Below, in pieces: positions 49,593 to 59,100 of a DNA stretch of 64,000 nucleotides. The notes under the pieces are model-generated. The model was not told the DNA's origin and did not search any database. It saw nothing but the letters and a program-made list of their open reading frames with translations. Within the stretch, counting starts at the first letter, position 1, and every line of letters begins with the position of its first letter. The stretch is taken from the NCBI GenBank assembly GCA_904418845.1, contig CAJFQC010000003.1:1-64000 (forward strand), given 5' to 3'. The position numbers and the translations under genes are program-made. The stretch comes from an uncultured Ruminococcus sp. Its GTDB lineage: Bacteria > Bacillota > Clostridia > Lachnospirales > Lachnospiraceae.

Positions 49593-50813
49593 TCACCTGA
49601 TAGCTGTCTGCCTCTTTTCTTTCCCTGCGCGCACCATCAGCATCATCGGACGCCGCATCTCATCCTTTATCCCGGGAATCTCCATCATCTCTTCCGAAGG
49701 CAGGGCTTCCTCCACCTTCTCGATATCAAATCCACATGCGATCAATCCGCCCAGGATCTGTGTCAGCGTATGATGCTGCTTTTTCACCTCGCATCCAAGA
49801 AACTGCGTGCTTCTCTCTCCCGGATAAAAATAATCATCTATGGGCCAATACAGAGGTTTTCCTGCGTCATCACACACCCATTCCTGCCTCACACCCGACG
49901 TAAATACCGGATGTTCAATATTAAACAGAAATTTCCCGCCGGGTTTCAGCGTATGATATACTTTTTGGTACACTGCGTCGAGATCTGCGATATAATGCAG
50001 AGCCAGATTAGAGATCACCAAATCCCAGTTTTCTTTCGGATACTCGTATTCCTCCAGACCGCATAATCGGTACAAAATCTTTGAATCCGAGTTCCGCTCT
50101 ACTGCCGCCCTGATCATCCTCTCGCTGATATCGATCCCAAGCACTTCCTCTGCGCCCTGTGAGACAGCATAGTTGCAATGCCACCCATAACCGCAGCCAA
50201 GGTCCAGCACTCGTCTGCCTGCAAGATCCGGGAACAGCCGTTTCATCTGATGCCATTCTCCCGCACCCGACAGACCGTTCCGGCTCCTTGACATCTCCGC
50301 ATACTGTCTGAAAAAATATTCATCGTCATACTCGATCTTTACGTCCTTATCTGATACTGCATCTCTGTTCCACAACGCATCATTCTCCCACTCCATGAAC
50401 AGGTCCTTTTCTCCGGTCTCCGGTTCTGTACTTTCTCCCTGTATTATAAAGCCTTCTTTTTCATAAAATTTCAAGGCACGCCTATTTTTCCGATACACGT
50501 TCAGAGTCAGCCTGCCTTTTATTGATTTAACATGATCGATCAAGGCTTTCCCAATCCCTCTGGACTGCTCTGTTTCTTTCACAAAGATCCCTTCTATATG
50601 ATCTCCGCTCATTCCGATAAATCCACAGATAGCCTCCTGGTCCGGTGCATCTGCCGCATATACATACAGTTCTGCCTGAGCCAGTAATTCTTTTACCGCC
50701 TCAAACCGATCCCGCCAATAATCCTCATCAATAAAATCGTGGGCTTTTATATTAGCTTCCAGCCAGATGTCCGCCACATCTTCTATATCCGATAATTTCG
50801 CTTTTCTGATCAT
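49593..50813 (-). CDS. GNAT acetyltransferase fused to class I SAM methyltransferase
   Basis: 406 residues. Residues 1-145 are a GNAT domain: IRKAKLSDIEDVADIWLEA, acetyl-CoA loop EQSRGIGKALIDHVK, and NVYRKNRRALKFYEKEGF. Residues about 160-400 form a Rossmann methyltransferase with motif I VLDLGCGYGWHCNYAV, the acidic GIDISERMI and the post-I WDLVISNLALHYI. The methyltransferase half looks like the common stand-alone Firmicutes methyltransferases. No frameshift is needed; it is one continuous frame. Acceptors are unknown for both halves. Confidence 0.92.
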   Translation of the reverse strand: MIRKAKLSDIEDVADIWLEANIKAHDFIDEDYWRDRFEAVKELLAQAELYVYAADAPDQEAICGFIGMSGDHIEGIFVKETEQSRGIGKALIDHVKSIKGRLTLNVYRKNRRALKFYEKEGFIIQGESTEPETGEKDLFMEWENDALWNRDAVSDKDVKIEYDDEYFFRQYAEMSRSRNGLSGAGEWHQMKRLFPDLAGRRVLDLGCGYGWHCNYAVSQGAEEVLGIDISERMIRAAVERNSDSKILYRLCGLEEYEYPKENWDLVISNLALHYIADLDAVYQKVYHTLKPGGKFLFNIEHPVFTSGVRQEWVCDDAGKPLYWPIDDYFYPGERSTQFLGCEVKKQHHTLTQILGGLIACGFDIEKVEEALPSEEMMEIPGIKDEMRRPMMLMVRAGKEKRQTAIR

Positions 50814-50867
50814 ATTCCAGTCACTCCTGTCGGCATGGACCGGCCATGCCTTTCTTTTCTCTCATTA

Positions 50868-51812
50868 TCACTCATATTCTTTTAATCTCTCATACATTTT
50901 CTCAGATACAGGCATGTCCACGCCCAGGCGTCTGCCCTCTCTGACGATATATCCGCTGAATGTATCAACCTCTGCTGTCTTTCCTGCCCGGATATCCCTT
51001 TGCAGAGAACTGGTCGATTCGTCCGCCAATTCATGATAAAAGCGGTGTATAATGGCATCGATATGCTCCTGCTTCACATCAACACCTTTTGCCAGCGCCA
51101 CCTGATAAGCTTCATGCACAAGAGCCTCGTACTCCTTTGCCTTCAATGGGTCATTTCGAAGCTGGCCGATGGTGTTATCGTAATATGCGCTTGCCACGTT
51201 GTAGGCACAGTTCAGGATATATTTCCTCCAGATCTCTGTCTCGATCTCTCCGGTTGCCTTGTGGTCGATATCCGCGGCGCTCAAAATTGTAGACACTTCC
51301 TCCACCTTTTCCTGCTGTACCCTGTCTGCGTCTTTGATACCGATCCGCATATAGGCATAATTGTCCTGCTGAGTGATAGAATAATCCTCATTTGCAAAAG
51401 CAACGATGTAAATGAGAGAATCCACTACTGTTCCTTTCTCCAACATGGAGCGGATTTTTTCTCCCGGATCCACTCCATTCATAACCGGAACAATCACTGT
51501 ATCTTTTGTTACCGCGTGCTCCATATCCGCGCATACCTCTTCAAGGGAATAGTTTTTTACGCAGAGAAAAATGTAATCCTGCTGTTCAAGTTCATCCACT
51601 GTCACCACATTTTCAGGTTTCACATTAATCTCGCCCTTATAATCGCTGTGAAGTGTCAGACCGTTTTCCAGAAGGCTTTTCTTTCTTGCTCCACGGGCTG
51701 CAAGTGTAAGATGCGGGCATACTCTGCCAAGCATCGCCGCAAGGTATCCTCCTACGCCCCCGATACCCACGACTGCAATTTTCTTTTCTGTCAGATCTTT
51801 TTTCCCCATCAT
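50868..51812 (-). CDS. ketopantoate reductase family (ApbA/PanE-like) oxidoreductase
   Basis: 314 residues. The N-terminal NADP-binding fold has IAVVGIGGVGGYLAAMLG, a GxGxxG loop, followed by LLENGLTLHSDYKG. VPVMNGVDPGEKI and EIWRKYILNCAYNVASA supply the active-site asparagine and lysine typical of the family. It reduces ketopantoate to pantoate or a similar 2-oxo acid; no pan genes are adjacent, so the substrate is open. It starts with an ATGA overlap with the acetyltransferase gene. Confidence 0.9.
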   Translation of the reverse strand: MMGKKDLTEKKIAVVGIGGVGGYLAAMLGRVCPHLTLAARGARKKSLLENGLTLHSDYKGEINVKPENVVTVDELEQQDYIFLCVKNYSLEEVCADMEHAVTKDTVIVPVMNGVDPGEKIRSMLEKGTVVDSLIYIVAFANEDYSITQQDNYAYMRIGIKDADRVQQEKVEEVSTILSAADIDHKATGEIETEIWRKYILNCAYNVASAYYDNTIGQLRNDPLKAKEYEALVHEAYQVALAKGVDVKQEHIDAIIHRFYHELADESTSSLQRDIRAGKTAEVDTFSGYIVREGRRLGVDMPVSEKMYERLKEYE

Positions 51813-52264
51813 ATTTTCTTCTTTTCCATAACATAATTCGTCAGCATAATCCCCTGACGCTCCACCTGCTGCTCTCTAACCACTTTATATCCTCTTTTCT
51901 CGAAAAAAGGTCTTGCGGTAATGGATGCATGCGTGGTAATTTTTCCTGTATTTATCACATTTTCCAACCTTTCGCACAGCGCAGTTCCGACGCCCTTCCC
52001 CTGGTGATCCCTGTGGACATACAGCCTGTCCAGATATCCCGTCTCATCCACATCTGCAAATCCGGCGATTTCTTCGCCACAGACAGCCACAAACGTCTGA
52101 TGCTCTCTAAAAGATCTGTCCCACGCTTCAACATCCACCTTTCCTGTTGCCCACACGTCAAGCTGCTCTTTTGAATGATCTCTGGCGTTTACCGTGTGGA
52201 CTGTATCATAGAAAAGCTGTGCGAGACATACGCAGTCCACGCTCTCATATTCACGGATAATCAT
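51809..52264 (-). CDS. GNAT family N-acetyltransferase
   Basis: 151 residues, a single GNAT domain: IIREYESVDCVCLAQLFYDTVHT, core strand GFADVDETGYLDRLYVHRDH and acetyl-CoA loop QGKGVGTALCERLE, ending FFEKRGYKVVREQQVERQGI. I chose the ATG at 52264, with GGAGGGG eight bases ahead, over an earlier ATG at 52291. The substrate is unknown. It is coupled to the reductase gene by a four-base overlap and follows the DUF1905 gene closely. Confidence 0.92.
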   Translation of the reverse strand: MIIREYESVDCVCLAQLFYDTVHTVNARDHSKEQLDVWATGKVDVEAWDRSFREHQTFVAVCGEEIAGFADVDETGYLDRLYVHRDHQGKGVGTALCERLENVINTGKITTHASITARPFFEKRGYKVVREQQVERQGIMLTNYVMEKKKI

Positions 52265-52269
52265 CTCTC

Positions 52270-52563
52270 CTACCCCTCCTTTTTCTCCCATAGCCTTACA
52301 TTTACTGTATCTCCCGGCTGCTTTCCAAGCTTCTTCCGAATGTCTTTTCTCACGCCGATGATATAGCAGACAGAACCATCGTCATTCTTGACCCCCATAT
52401 TCACGATACTTCCTGTATAAGTGATTCCGTCAAAGGACGCTTCTACTTTCACCCGTCCCTTACCGAACTCTTTTCTAATATCATAGGGAAACCGTACAAA
52501 GGCGCCGCCTTTATCGGGTACTGGTTCAATGGCCGCTGTAAATTCATATATCTTTTCTTTCAT
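52270..52563 (-). CDS. DUF1905 family protein
   Basis: 97 residues. Recognised as DUF1905: YEFTAAIEPVPDKGGAFVRFPYDIRKEFGKGRVKVEASFDG, ending GVRKDIRKKLGKQPGDTVNVRL, a small beta-barrel. The biochemical role is unknown. The ATG at 52563 is preferred, because AGAGG is ten bases ahead; an in-frame TTG at 52572 lacks support. Confidence 0.9.
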   Translation of the reverse strand: MKEKIYEFTAAIEPVPDKGGAFVRFPYDIRKEFGKGRVKVEASFDGITYTGSIVNMGVKNDDGSVCYIIGVRKDIRKKLGKQPGDTVNVRLWEKKEG

Positions 52564-52686
52564 AAATATCAAACCTCTGCTTTTACTACTTCATTAATTT
52601 TACCATATTACAAATATAAATGACAGTTTGCTTTTTTACGTTCTTTTATGGTATCCTGATATCATCACTATGGGAGGTATCTTAAA

Positions 52687-53055
52687 ATGAAATTTACATT
52701 TGCTCACAACAATTTGAATGTCTTTGACCTTGAAAAGTCGCTGGATTTTTACAAAAATGCTCTGGGACTTACAGTCACCCGCACAAAAGAAGCTGAGGAC
52801 GGAAGCTTTAAACTCGTCTATCTGGGAGACAATTCCACCCCGCATCAGCTTGAACTGACATGGCTTAGAGATATGGAACGTCCATACAATCTGGGAGACA
52901 ATGAAATCCATCTTGCTTTTACAGCGGACGACTATGACTCGGCATACGCAAAGCATAAGGAAATGGGATGCATCTGCTTTGAGAATCCTAAAATGGGGAT
53001 ATACTTTATCTCAGATCCTGACGGTTACTGGCTGGAGATCGTTCCGAAAAAATAG
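52687..53055 (+). CDS. VOC (glyoxalase I-like) family protein
   Basis: 122 residues with paired beta-alpha-beta-beta-beta modules. FAHNNLNVFDLEKSLDFYKNALGL opens the fold, LELTWLRD gives a metal-ligand glutamate, IHLAFTADDYDSAYAKHKEMG begins module two and YFISDPDGYWLEIV supplies the second glutamate. The length and motifs fit lactoylglutathione-lyase-like proteins. GGGAGG precedes the ATG. Confidence 0.94.
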   Translation: MKFTFAHNNLNVFDLEKSLDFYKNALGLTVTRTKEAEDGSFKLVYLGDNSTPHQLELTWLRDMERPYNLGDNEIHLAFTADDYDSAYAKHKEMGCICFENPKMGIYFISDPDGYWLEIVPKK

Positions 53056-53087
53056 CGTTCCGAACACATCTTTCAGAGTTCTTTTTC

Positions 53088-53121
53088 TTTTACAGGAAAG
53101 TTCGAGGACTTTCCTGTAAAA
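53088..53121. repeat. 14-bp perfect hairpin after the VOC gene
   Basis: TTTTACAGGAAAGT and ACTTTCCTGTAAAA around a six-base loop. It shares its A-rich border with the terminator that follows, so two stems are stacked end to end. Confidence 0.75.
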
Positions 53122-53170
53122 AAATAAAGAGGAATCCTAAGTCTGTCCGACTTAGGACTCCTCTTTATTT
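53122..53170. terminator. bidirectional terminator between the VOC and NlpC/P60 genes
   Basis: A 22-bp stem with one mismatch, starting AAATAAAGAGGA and closing TCCTCTTTATTT, with T-runs on both sides depending on strand. It serves the convergent VOC gene (plus) and the NlpC/P60 gene (minus). Confidence 0.9.
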
Positions 53171-53192
53171 TTTAGTTCATTAACCAACTATC

Positions 53193-54299
53193 TTACCAAC
53201 GAACATACCACATACCGCTCTGTACCGGTGCAACCTTTACAACGTCACCTGTCGTCGGCGCATGGATCATCATTCCGTTTCCTATGTAGATACCGCAGTG
53301 TCCGCTCTTGACACATATATCACCCGGCTGCGGATCACTTACGCTCGGCAGTCCTGCCAGTGAACTTGAAGTACATACACGGCTGTAACTTCCCGAAACC
53401 GCATATCCTACAAGTCCGGAACAGTCAAATGTATCCGGTCCTGTCGCACCCCAGACATATGCACATCCAAGCTTGCTGTATGCGCGGTCCACAATCGCAT
53501 TTCCGGTAGAAGCGTTATACGGCGGGTTTGAACTTGATGAACTGCCGGACGAGCCACCGGATGAACTGCCGGAACTATTGGAGCTATTAGAACTGTTATC
53601 TGAGTTCCCGCTGCTTGCCTGGGCTGCAGCCCGGCTGGCTTCCTCCTGCTGCCGCCTTGCTGCTTCCTCTGCGGCCTTACGCTCTTCTTCTGCCTTTCTT
53701 GCTGCCTCCTGAATCATCTCATCCAGATTGGAAATCTCGTCCTGCTTGTCGGCAATAGTCTCTGTCAGCACTGCCTGCTGCTCCTGATATTCCGCTTCAT
53801 TTTCTTTCAGACTCGCCATCTCTTGCTCAAGCTTTGTCTGAAGATCTTCAATCTCGGCAACGGTATTGGCATATTCCTGAAGCTGTTCTCTGTCATATTC
53901 ATGAACCTGCTGGGAATATTCAGCCTGAGACAGCATATCAGAAATATCTCCTGAAGTCATCACTTTCTCCATAGTAGCTGTTCCGCTTCCGGACTCATAC
54001 ATATATTTAATACGAAGCTTCATCGCATCGTACTGCTCTTCTTTTTTCTTCTCTGCTGCCGCCAGGTCCTTCTCTGCCTGGGCGATCTCCTCGCCGGTCT
54101 GGATCAACTGATTCTCAAGTTCGCTGATCTTGGAAGCCAGCACATCAAGATCTGACTGGAGAGTTGCCAGTTCACTCTGGGCATTTGCCTTCTGATCCTC
54201 CAGCTCGCTTTGGGTCGGCTCCGCAAAAACAGGTGTCACTGTCAGCGAACAGGTAAGAACCGCTGCTATAAACGCACTATGTATCTTTTTAAATCTCAT
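53193..54299 (-). CDS. secreted coiled-coil NlpC/P60 peptidoglycan hydrolase
   Basis: 368 residues. A signal peptide (RFKKIHSAFIAAVLTCSLTVTPVFA) is followed by a long coiled coil (about 30-220; for example QLIQTGEEIAQAEKDLAAAEKK), an Ala/Arg-rich then Ser/Gly/Asn-rich linker (about 220-265), and a C-terminal NlpC/P60 domain with Cys in DTFDCSGL, His in KSGHCGIYIG and a later His in MIHAPTTG. The layout matches PcsB/CwlO-like division hydrolases in which the coil restrains the enzyme. The ATG at 54299 sits behind AAAGGTG; a longer frame to 54386 has no signal. Confidence 0.93.
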   Translation of the reverse strand: MRFKKIHSAFIAAVLTCSLTVTPVFAEPTQSELEDQKANAQSELATLQSDLDVLASKISELENQLIQTGEEIAQAEKDLAAAEKKKEEQYDAMKLRIKYMYESGSGTATMEKVMTSGDISDMLSQAEYSQQVHEYDREQLQEYANTVAEIEDLQTKLEQEMASLKENEAEYQEQQAVLTETIADKQDEISNLDEMIQEAARKAEEERKAAEEAARRQQEEASRAAAQASSGNSDNSSNSSNSSGSSSGGSSGSSSSSNPPYNASTGNAIVDRAYSKLGCAYVWGATGPDTFDCSGLVGYAVSGSYSRVCTSSSLAGLPSVSDPQPGDICVKSGHCGIYIGNGMMIHAPTTGDVVKVAPVQSGMWYVRW

Positions 54300-54527
54300 C
54301 TTTTCACCTTTCCTTATATTATTATCTATATCCCCACATACAAACATGATACAACAAAAACATCGGATTATCAACAGAAAAACCAAAAAAAATGTATTTG
54401 CAGGGTAAATCTACTCTTTTTCTCCCAATATGTAATAGATTATAATAAACATCCGACATTTTTTCAATACATATTTAATATTTTTGTAATATTTCTACAA
54501 CTTATTTTTTCTATAACAAAAATGAAA

Positions 54528-54561
54528 GATCCTGAAACTTGCAGACCACAGTTCCAGGATC
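54528..54561 (-). terminator. intrinsic terminator of gltBD
   Basis: GATCCTGAAACT and AGTTCCAGGATC form a 12-bp stem (one mismatch) around a ten-base loop; minus-strand RNA continues UUUCAUUUUUG. The remaining AT-rich gap 54300-54527 shows nothing else. Confidence 0.7.
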
Positions 54562-54571
54562 CCTTATTTTT

Positions 54572-56095
54572 TTACTGGACCGTCAGGTTTGTATAGCCCA
54601 TCAGACTTTCATCCACTTCTCTCGCCGCCTCGCGTCCTTCACGGATCGCCCACACGACAAGGGACTGTCCTCTGTGCATATCTCCTGTGACAAATACATT
54701 TTTTACATTTGTTGCATATTTTCCTGACTCTGTCTTAACATTCGTGCGCCCGTCGGTCTCCACTCCGAAGGCCTTCGTGACATAATCCTCGCTTCCTAAG
54801 AACCCCGCAGCAATAAGGACAAGATCTGTCTCCACTGTATACTCGCTTCCCGGAATCTCTGCCATCATCATTCTGCCGGTCTTCTCGTCTCTCTTGCTCT
54901 CCAGCTTCACAAGCACTGCCTTGCATACTCTGCCTTTTTTGTCTTTGACAAATTCCTTCACTGTCGTCGCGTACACGCGGGGATCTTCGCCGAATACGGC
55001 GATAGCTTCCTGCTGGCCGTAATCCGTCTTGCAGACCTTAGGCCATTCGGGCCACGGGTTATTCTGCGCTCTTTCATCGGGAGCTTTTGGCATCATCTCC
55101 AGCTGAAGCACCGACTTCGCTCCATGGCGGATAGAGGTTCCCACACAGTCGTTTCCCGTGTCGCCTCCGCCGATAACTACGACATGTTTCCCCTTAGCGG
55201 AAATATAGGAGCCTTCCTTTGCCCGGGCAAGGTCTTTTGCTTCTGTCTGACCAGCTTCCGCCCATAAAGCCTTTGTTGTGGATTTCAGGAAATCTACTGC
55301 AAAATAAATCCCTTCCGCGTCTCTTCCCGGCACCTTGATGTCCCGGGGATTGGACGCGCCGCAGGCAAGGATGACTCTGTCATATTCTTTCAGGAGCTGC
55401 ACAGGCTTTATATCCTTCCCTACATTGCAGCTTAAGCGGAACTCGACCCCTTCTTCTTCCATAATTGAAAGTTTACGGTCAATATACTGCTTCTCCAGCT
55501 TCATGTTCGGGATGCCGTAGCGGAGCAGTCCGCCAGCCTTATCCTCCCGCTCGAACACCGTCACCTGATGCCCTCTGCGGTTTAAAAGGTCCGCGACCGC
55601 AAGTCCGGATGGACCCGACCCGATGACTGCCACCTTCTTTCCTGTGCGCACCTTCGGCAGACGCGCCCTGGCATAGCCCTTTTCATAGGCATTTTCAATA
55701 ATGGCATACTCGTTGCTCTTAGTCGCCACCGGCTCCTCGTTGAGTCCGCAGGTACAGGCGTTCTCACAGAGCGCCGGGCAGACCCTGGAAGTAAATTCCG
55801 GGAAGTTGTTTGTCTTCACAAGGCGGTAGTACGCTTCCTCCCAGTTCCCGTTGTAGATCAGGTCATTCCACTCCGGCACTAGGTTGTGCAGCGGACATCC
55901 GCTTGCCATCCCCATCAGGTTTAAGCCGGACTGGCAGAAAGGAACGCCGCACGCCATGCAGCGCGCTCCCTGGAGTTCCTGCTCCTCTTTGGTAAGAGGC
56001 GTGTGGAACTCCCCGAAATGTCTGATCCGCTCAAGCGGTGCTTCCGCTGTCTTATCTTTTCTCGCATAATCCATAAATCCTGTCGGTTTTCCCAT
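54572..56095 (-). CDS. gltD: glutamate synthase small (beta) subunit
   Basis: 507 residues. Domains in order: an N-terminal Cys-rich 4Fe-4S part (QGARCMACGVPFCQSG and VCPALCENACTCGL), FAD-binding VAVIGSGPSGLAVADLLNRRG, NADPH-binding HVVVIGGGDTGNDCVGTSIRHG, and NVFVTGDMHRGQSLVVWAIREGR closing the flavin site. It transfers electrons from NADPH to GltB for glutamine plus 2-oxoglutarate to two glutamates. 12 bases after gltB; the pair is a single operon. Confidence 0.97.
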   Translation of the reverse strand: MGKPTGFMDYARKDKTAEAPLERIRHFGEFHTPLTKEEQELQGARCMACGVPFCQSGLNLMGMASGCPLHNLVPEWNDLIYNGNWEEAYYRLVKTNNFPEFTSRVCPALCENACTCGLNEEPVATKSNEYAIIENAYEKGYARARLPKVRTGKKVAVIGSGPSGLAVADLLNRRGHQVTVFEREDKAGGLLRYGIPNMKLEKQYIDRKLSIMEEEGVEFRLSCNVGKDIKPVQLLKEYDRVILACGASNPRDIKVPGRDAEGIYFAVDFLKSTTKALWAEAGQTEAKDLARAKEGSYISAKGKHVVVIGGGDTGNDCVGTSIRHGAKSVLQLEMMPKAPDERAQNNPWPEWPKVCKTDYGQQEAIAVFGEDPRVYATTVKEFVKDKKGRVCKAVLVKLESKRDEKTGRMMMAEIPGSEYTVETDLVLIAAGFLGSEDYVTKAFGVETDGRTNVKTESGKYATNVKNVFVTGDMHRGQSLVVWAIREGREAAREVDESLMGYTNLTVQ

Positions 56096-56107
56096 TTTTT
56101 ACGCCTC

Positions 56108-59100
56108 CTATCTTCCGTTCTTCACCATGTTGAATGCTTCGATCTGAGCTTTTTCCCTGCTCAGGCCTTTCTCTTCCATCTGGATGATGGCTGACATCAT
56201 CTTCTCATAATCCTCCGGAATGATCTTCTTGAACTTGGGAAGATATTCTTCAAAATGATCCAGAATCCACTTTCCGACTTCTGAGTTCGTGTACGAGACA
56301 TGCTCCTGTATCATACCTTTTAACTCCTGGACATCGTACTTGTCCGTCACTCTTTTGATCCTGACCATTGCTTTATTGACTCTTGTATAGAGGGTATTAT
56401 CCATATCCAGCACATAGGCGATACCGCCGCTCATTCCCGCGGCAAAATTTTTACCCACCCGGCCTAAGATGACCACGCATCCGCCGGTCATATATTCACA
56501 TCCGTGATCGCCCACGCCTTCCACAACTGCACGCACGCCGGAGTTTCGCACACAGAAGCGCTCTCCTGCCACTCCGCTGACATACGCCTTTCCGCTGGTC
56601 GCTCCGTAGAACGCCACGTTTCCGATAATGATATTTTCATCTGACTTAAACACTGCTCCCTTGGGCGGGTATACGACCAGCTTGCCGCCGGATAATCCCT
56701 TGCCGAAATAGTCGTTGCTGTCGCCGGTCAGCTCCAGTGTCAGCCCTTTGGGAATGAACGCACCGAAGCTTTGTCCGCCCGCACCGTTGCACTTGATGAT
56801 AAAGCTGTCCTCCTCAAGCCCGTCCGGATACCTCCTTGTGATCTCAGAGCCGAAGATCGTTCCGAAGGTGCGGTCCGTGTTGGTCACATCTACCTCAATG
56901 CTTCGCTTCTGGCCTTTCTCCAGCGCCGGAAGGAGCTGTTTTGACAGTACCTTTTCATCCAGTGTCTTCTCCAGCTCGAAATCATACACCTTCTTCGGGT
57001 CAAAGATCATGCCTTTTTTCTGCTTCGCATACGGGTTATAAAGGATACCGTCCAGGTCAAGAGCCGCAGCCCGTGATGAAGTGGGATTCTCTTTCACTTT
57101 CAGAAGATCCGTGCGGCCCACCAGCTCATCCACTGTGCGCACTCCCAGTCTGGACATATATTCTCTTAATTCCTCCGCAATAAATCTCATGAAGTTCATC
57201 ACATATTCCGGTTTTCCCGCAAAACGTCTGCGAAGATCCGGATTCTGTGTCGCCACACCCACCGGACAGGTGTCCAGATTACAGACACGCATCATGACGC
57301 ATCCCATGGTCACAAGGGGAGCTGTGGCAAACCCGAATTCTTCTGCTCCTAAGAGCGCCGCGATGGCAACATCGCGTCCGCTCATGAGCTTTCCGTCCGT
57401 CTCAATGCGCACACGCTCACGCAGTCCGTTCTCGATCAGCGTCTGATGTGTTTCCGCAAGACCAAGCTCCCACGGAAGCCCCGCGTTCTGGATGGAGCTC
57501 CTCGGCGCCGCTCCCGTTCCTCCGTCGTATCCGGAGATGAGGATCACGCCCGCCCCGGCTTTTGCAACACCCGCCGCAACGGTTCCCACTCCCGCCTCGG
57601 ATACAAGTTTTACAGAGATTCTTGCGTTTTTATTGGCATTCTTACAGTCATAAATAAGTTGTGCCAAATCCTCGATGGAATAAATATCATGGTGCGGCGG
57701 CGGTGAGATCAGACTCACACCCGGTGTAGAGTGACGGGTCTTCGCGATCCACGGATAGACCTTTCCACCCGGCAGATGTCCGCCCTCTCCAGGCTTTGCA
57801 CCCTGGGCCATCTTAATCTGTATCTCCTGCGCGCTGACCAGATAACGGCTCGTTACACCGAAACGTCCTGACGCAACCTGCTTGATGGCAGAGCAGCGGT
57901 CTGTATCCAGACGCTCGATCTCCTCCCCGCCTTCTCCGGAATTGGATTTCCCGTGGAGCCGGTTCATGGCGACGGCCAGCGTCTCATGGGCTTCTTTGGA
58001 GATGGAACCGTAGGACATGGCTCCTGTCTTGAATCTGGTGACAATGGAATCCACGCTCTCCACTTCCTCGATGGGTACGCCTTTCTTCGGATAATTGAAG
58101 TCCATCTGTCCTCTTAAGCTGACCTTCTCTTCTTCCTCGTCCACCATCTTTGTGTATTCCTTAAACATCTTATAATCTCCGCGCCTCGTAGACTGCTGGA
58201 GCATATGAATAGTCTGCGGGTTGTAGAGGTGTTCCTCTCCGCCGCTCTTATATTTGTGCCGCCCCACGCTGTCCAGCGTCATGTCACCGTCCAGTCCCAG
58301 CGGATCAAATGCCTGTGTGTGGAATGCAGTATAGTCCTCCGCAATCTCCTCAATGCCGATTCCTCCCACGCGGCTTACCGTGTCAGTAAAGTGATGGTCA
58401 ATGAACTCTTTTTTCAGCCCGATGGCCTCAAAGATCTTTGCTCCCTGGTAGGACTGGATCGTAGAGATTCCCATCTTGGAAGCGATCTTGATGATGCCGT
58501 GGATGACCGCACTGTTGTAGTCATCCACTGCTGCGTAGTAATCCTTGTGAAGAAGCCTTGCCTCGATCAGCTGACGGATAGATTCATGAGCCAGATAGGG
58601 ATTGATGGCGCAGGCGCCGTATCCCAGGAGAGTCGCAAAATGATGCACCTCTCTTGGCTCCCCGCTTTCTAATATCATGGCTACCGACGTTCTTTTCTTC
58701 GTGCGCACAAGATGCTGCTGCAGACCGGATACCGCAAGAAGCGACGGAATCGCCACATGGTACTCGTCCACCTCACGGTCGCTTAAGATGAGGATGTTCG
58801 CTCCCTCGCGGATCACACGGTCCACCTCTACAAAAAGATATTCCAACGCTTTCCCAAGGCTCGTGTTCTTGTAATAGGTGATCGGGATCTCCGCCACTTT
58901 GAAGCCTTCTACATTCATATTCTTGATCTTCAAGAGGTCCGTGTTCGTCAGTATCGGATTGTTAACCCTGAGCATCTTGCAGTTTTCTTCCTTCTTCTCA
59001 AGAAGATTTCCGTCCCGCCCGATATAGATAGTCTGGGAAGTCACGATCTCCTCACGGATGGCGTCGATCGGCGGATTTGTCACCTGCGCGAAGAGTTGCT

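Noticed and set aside
53520-53640. Low-complexity Ser/Gly/Asn run as a frameshift or assembly fault
   Set aside because: It is in frame and joins the coiled coil to the NlpC/P60 domain, the usual linker in this family.
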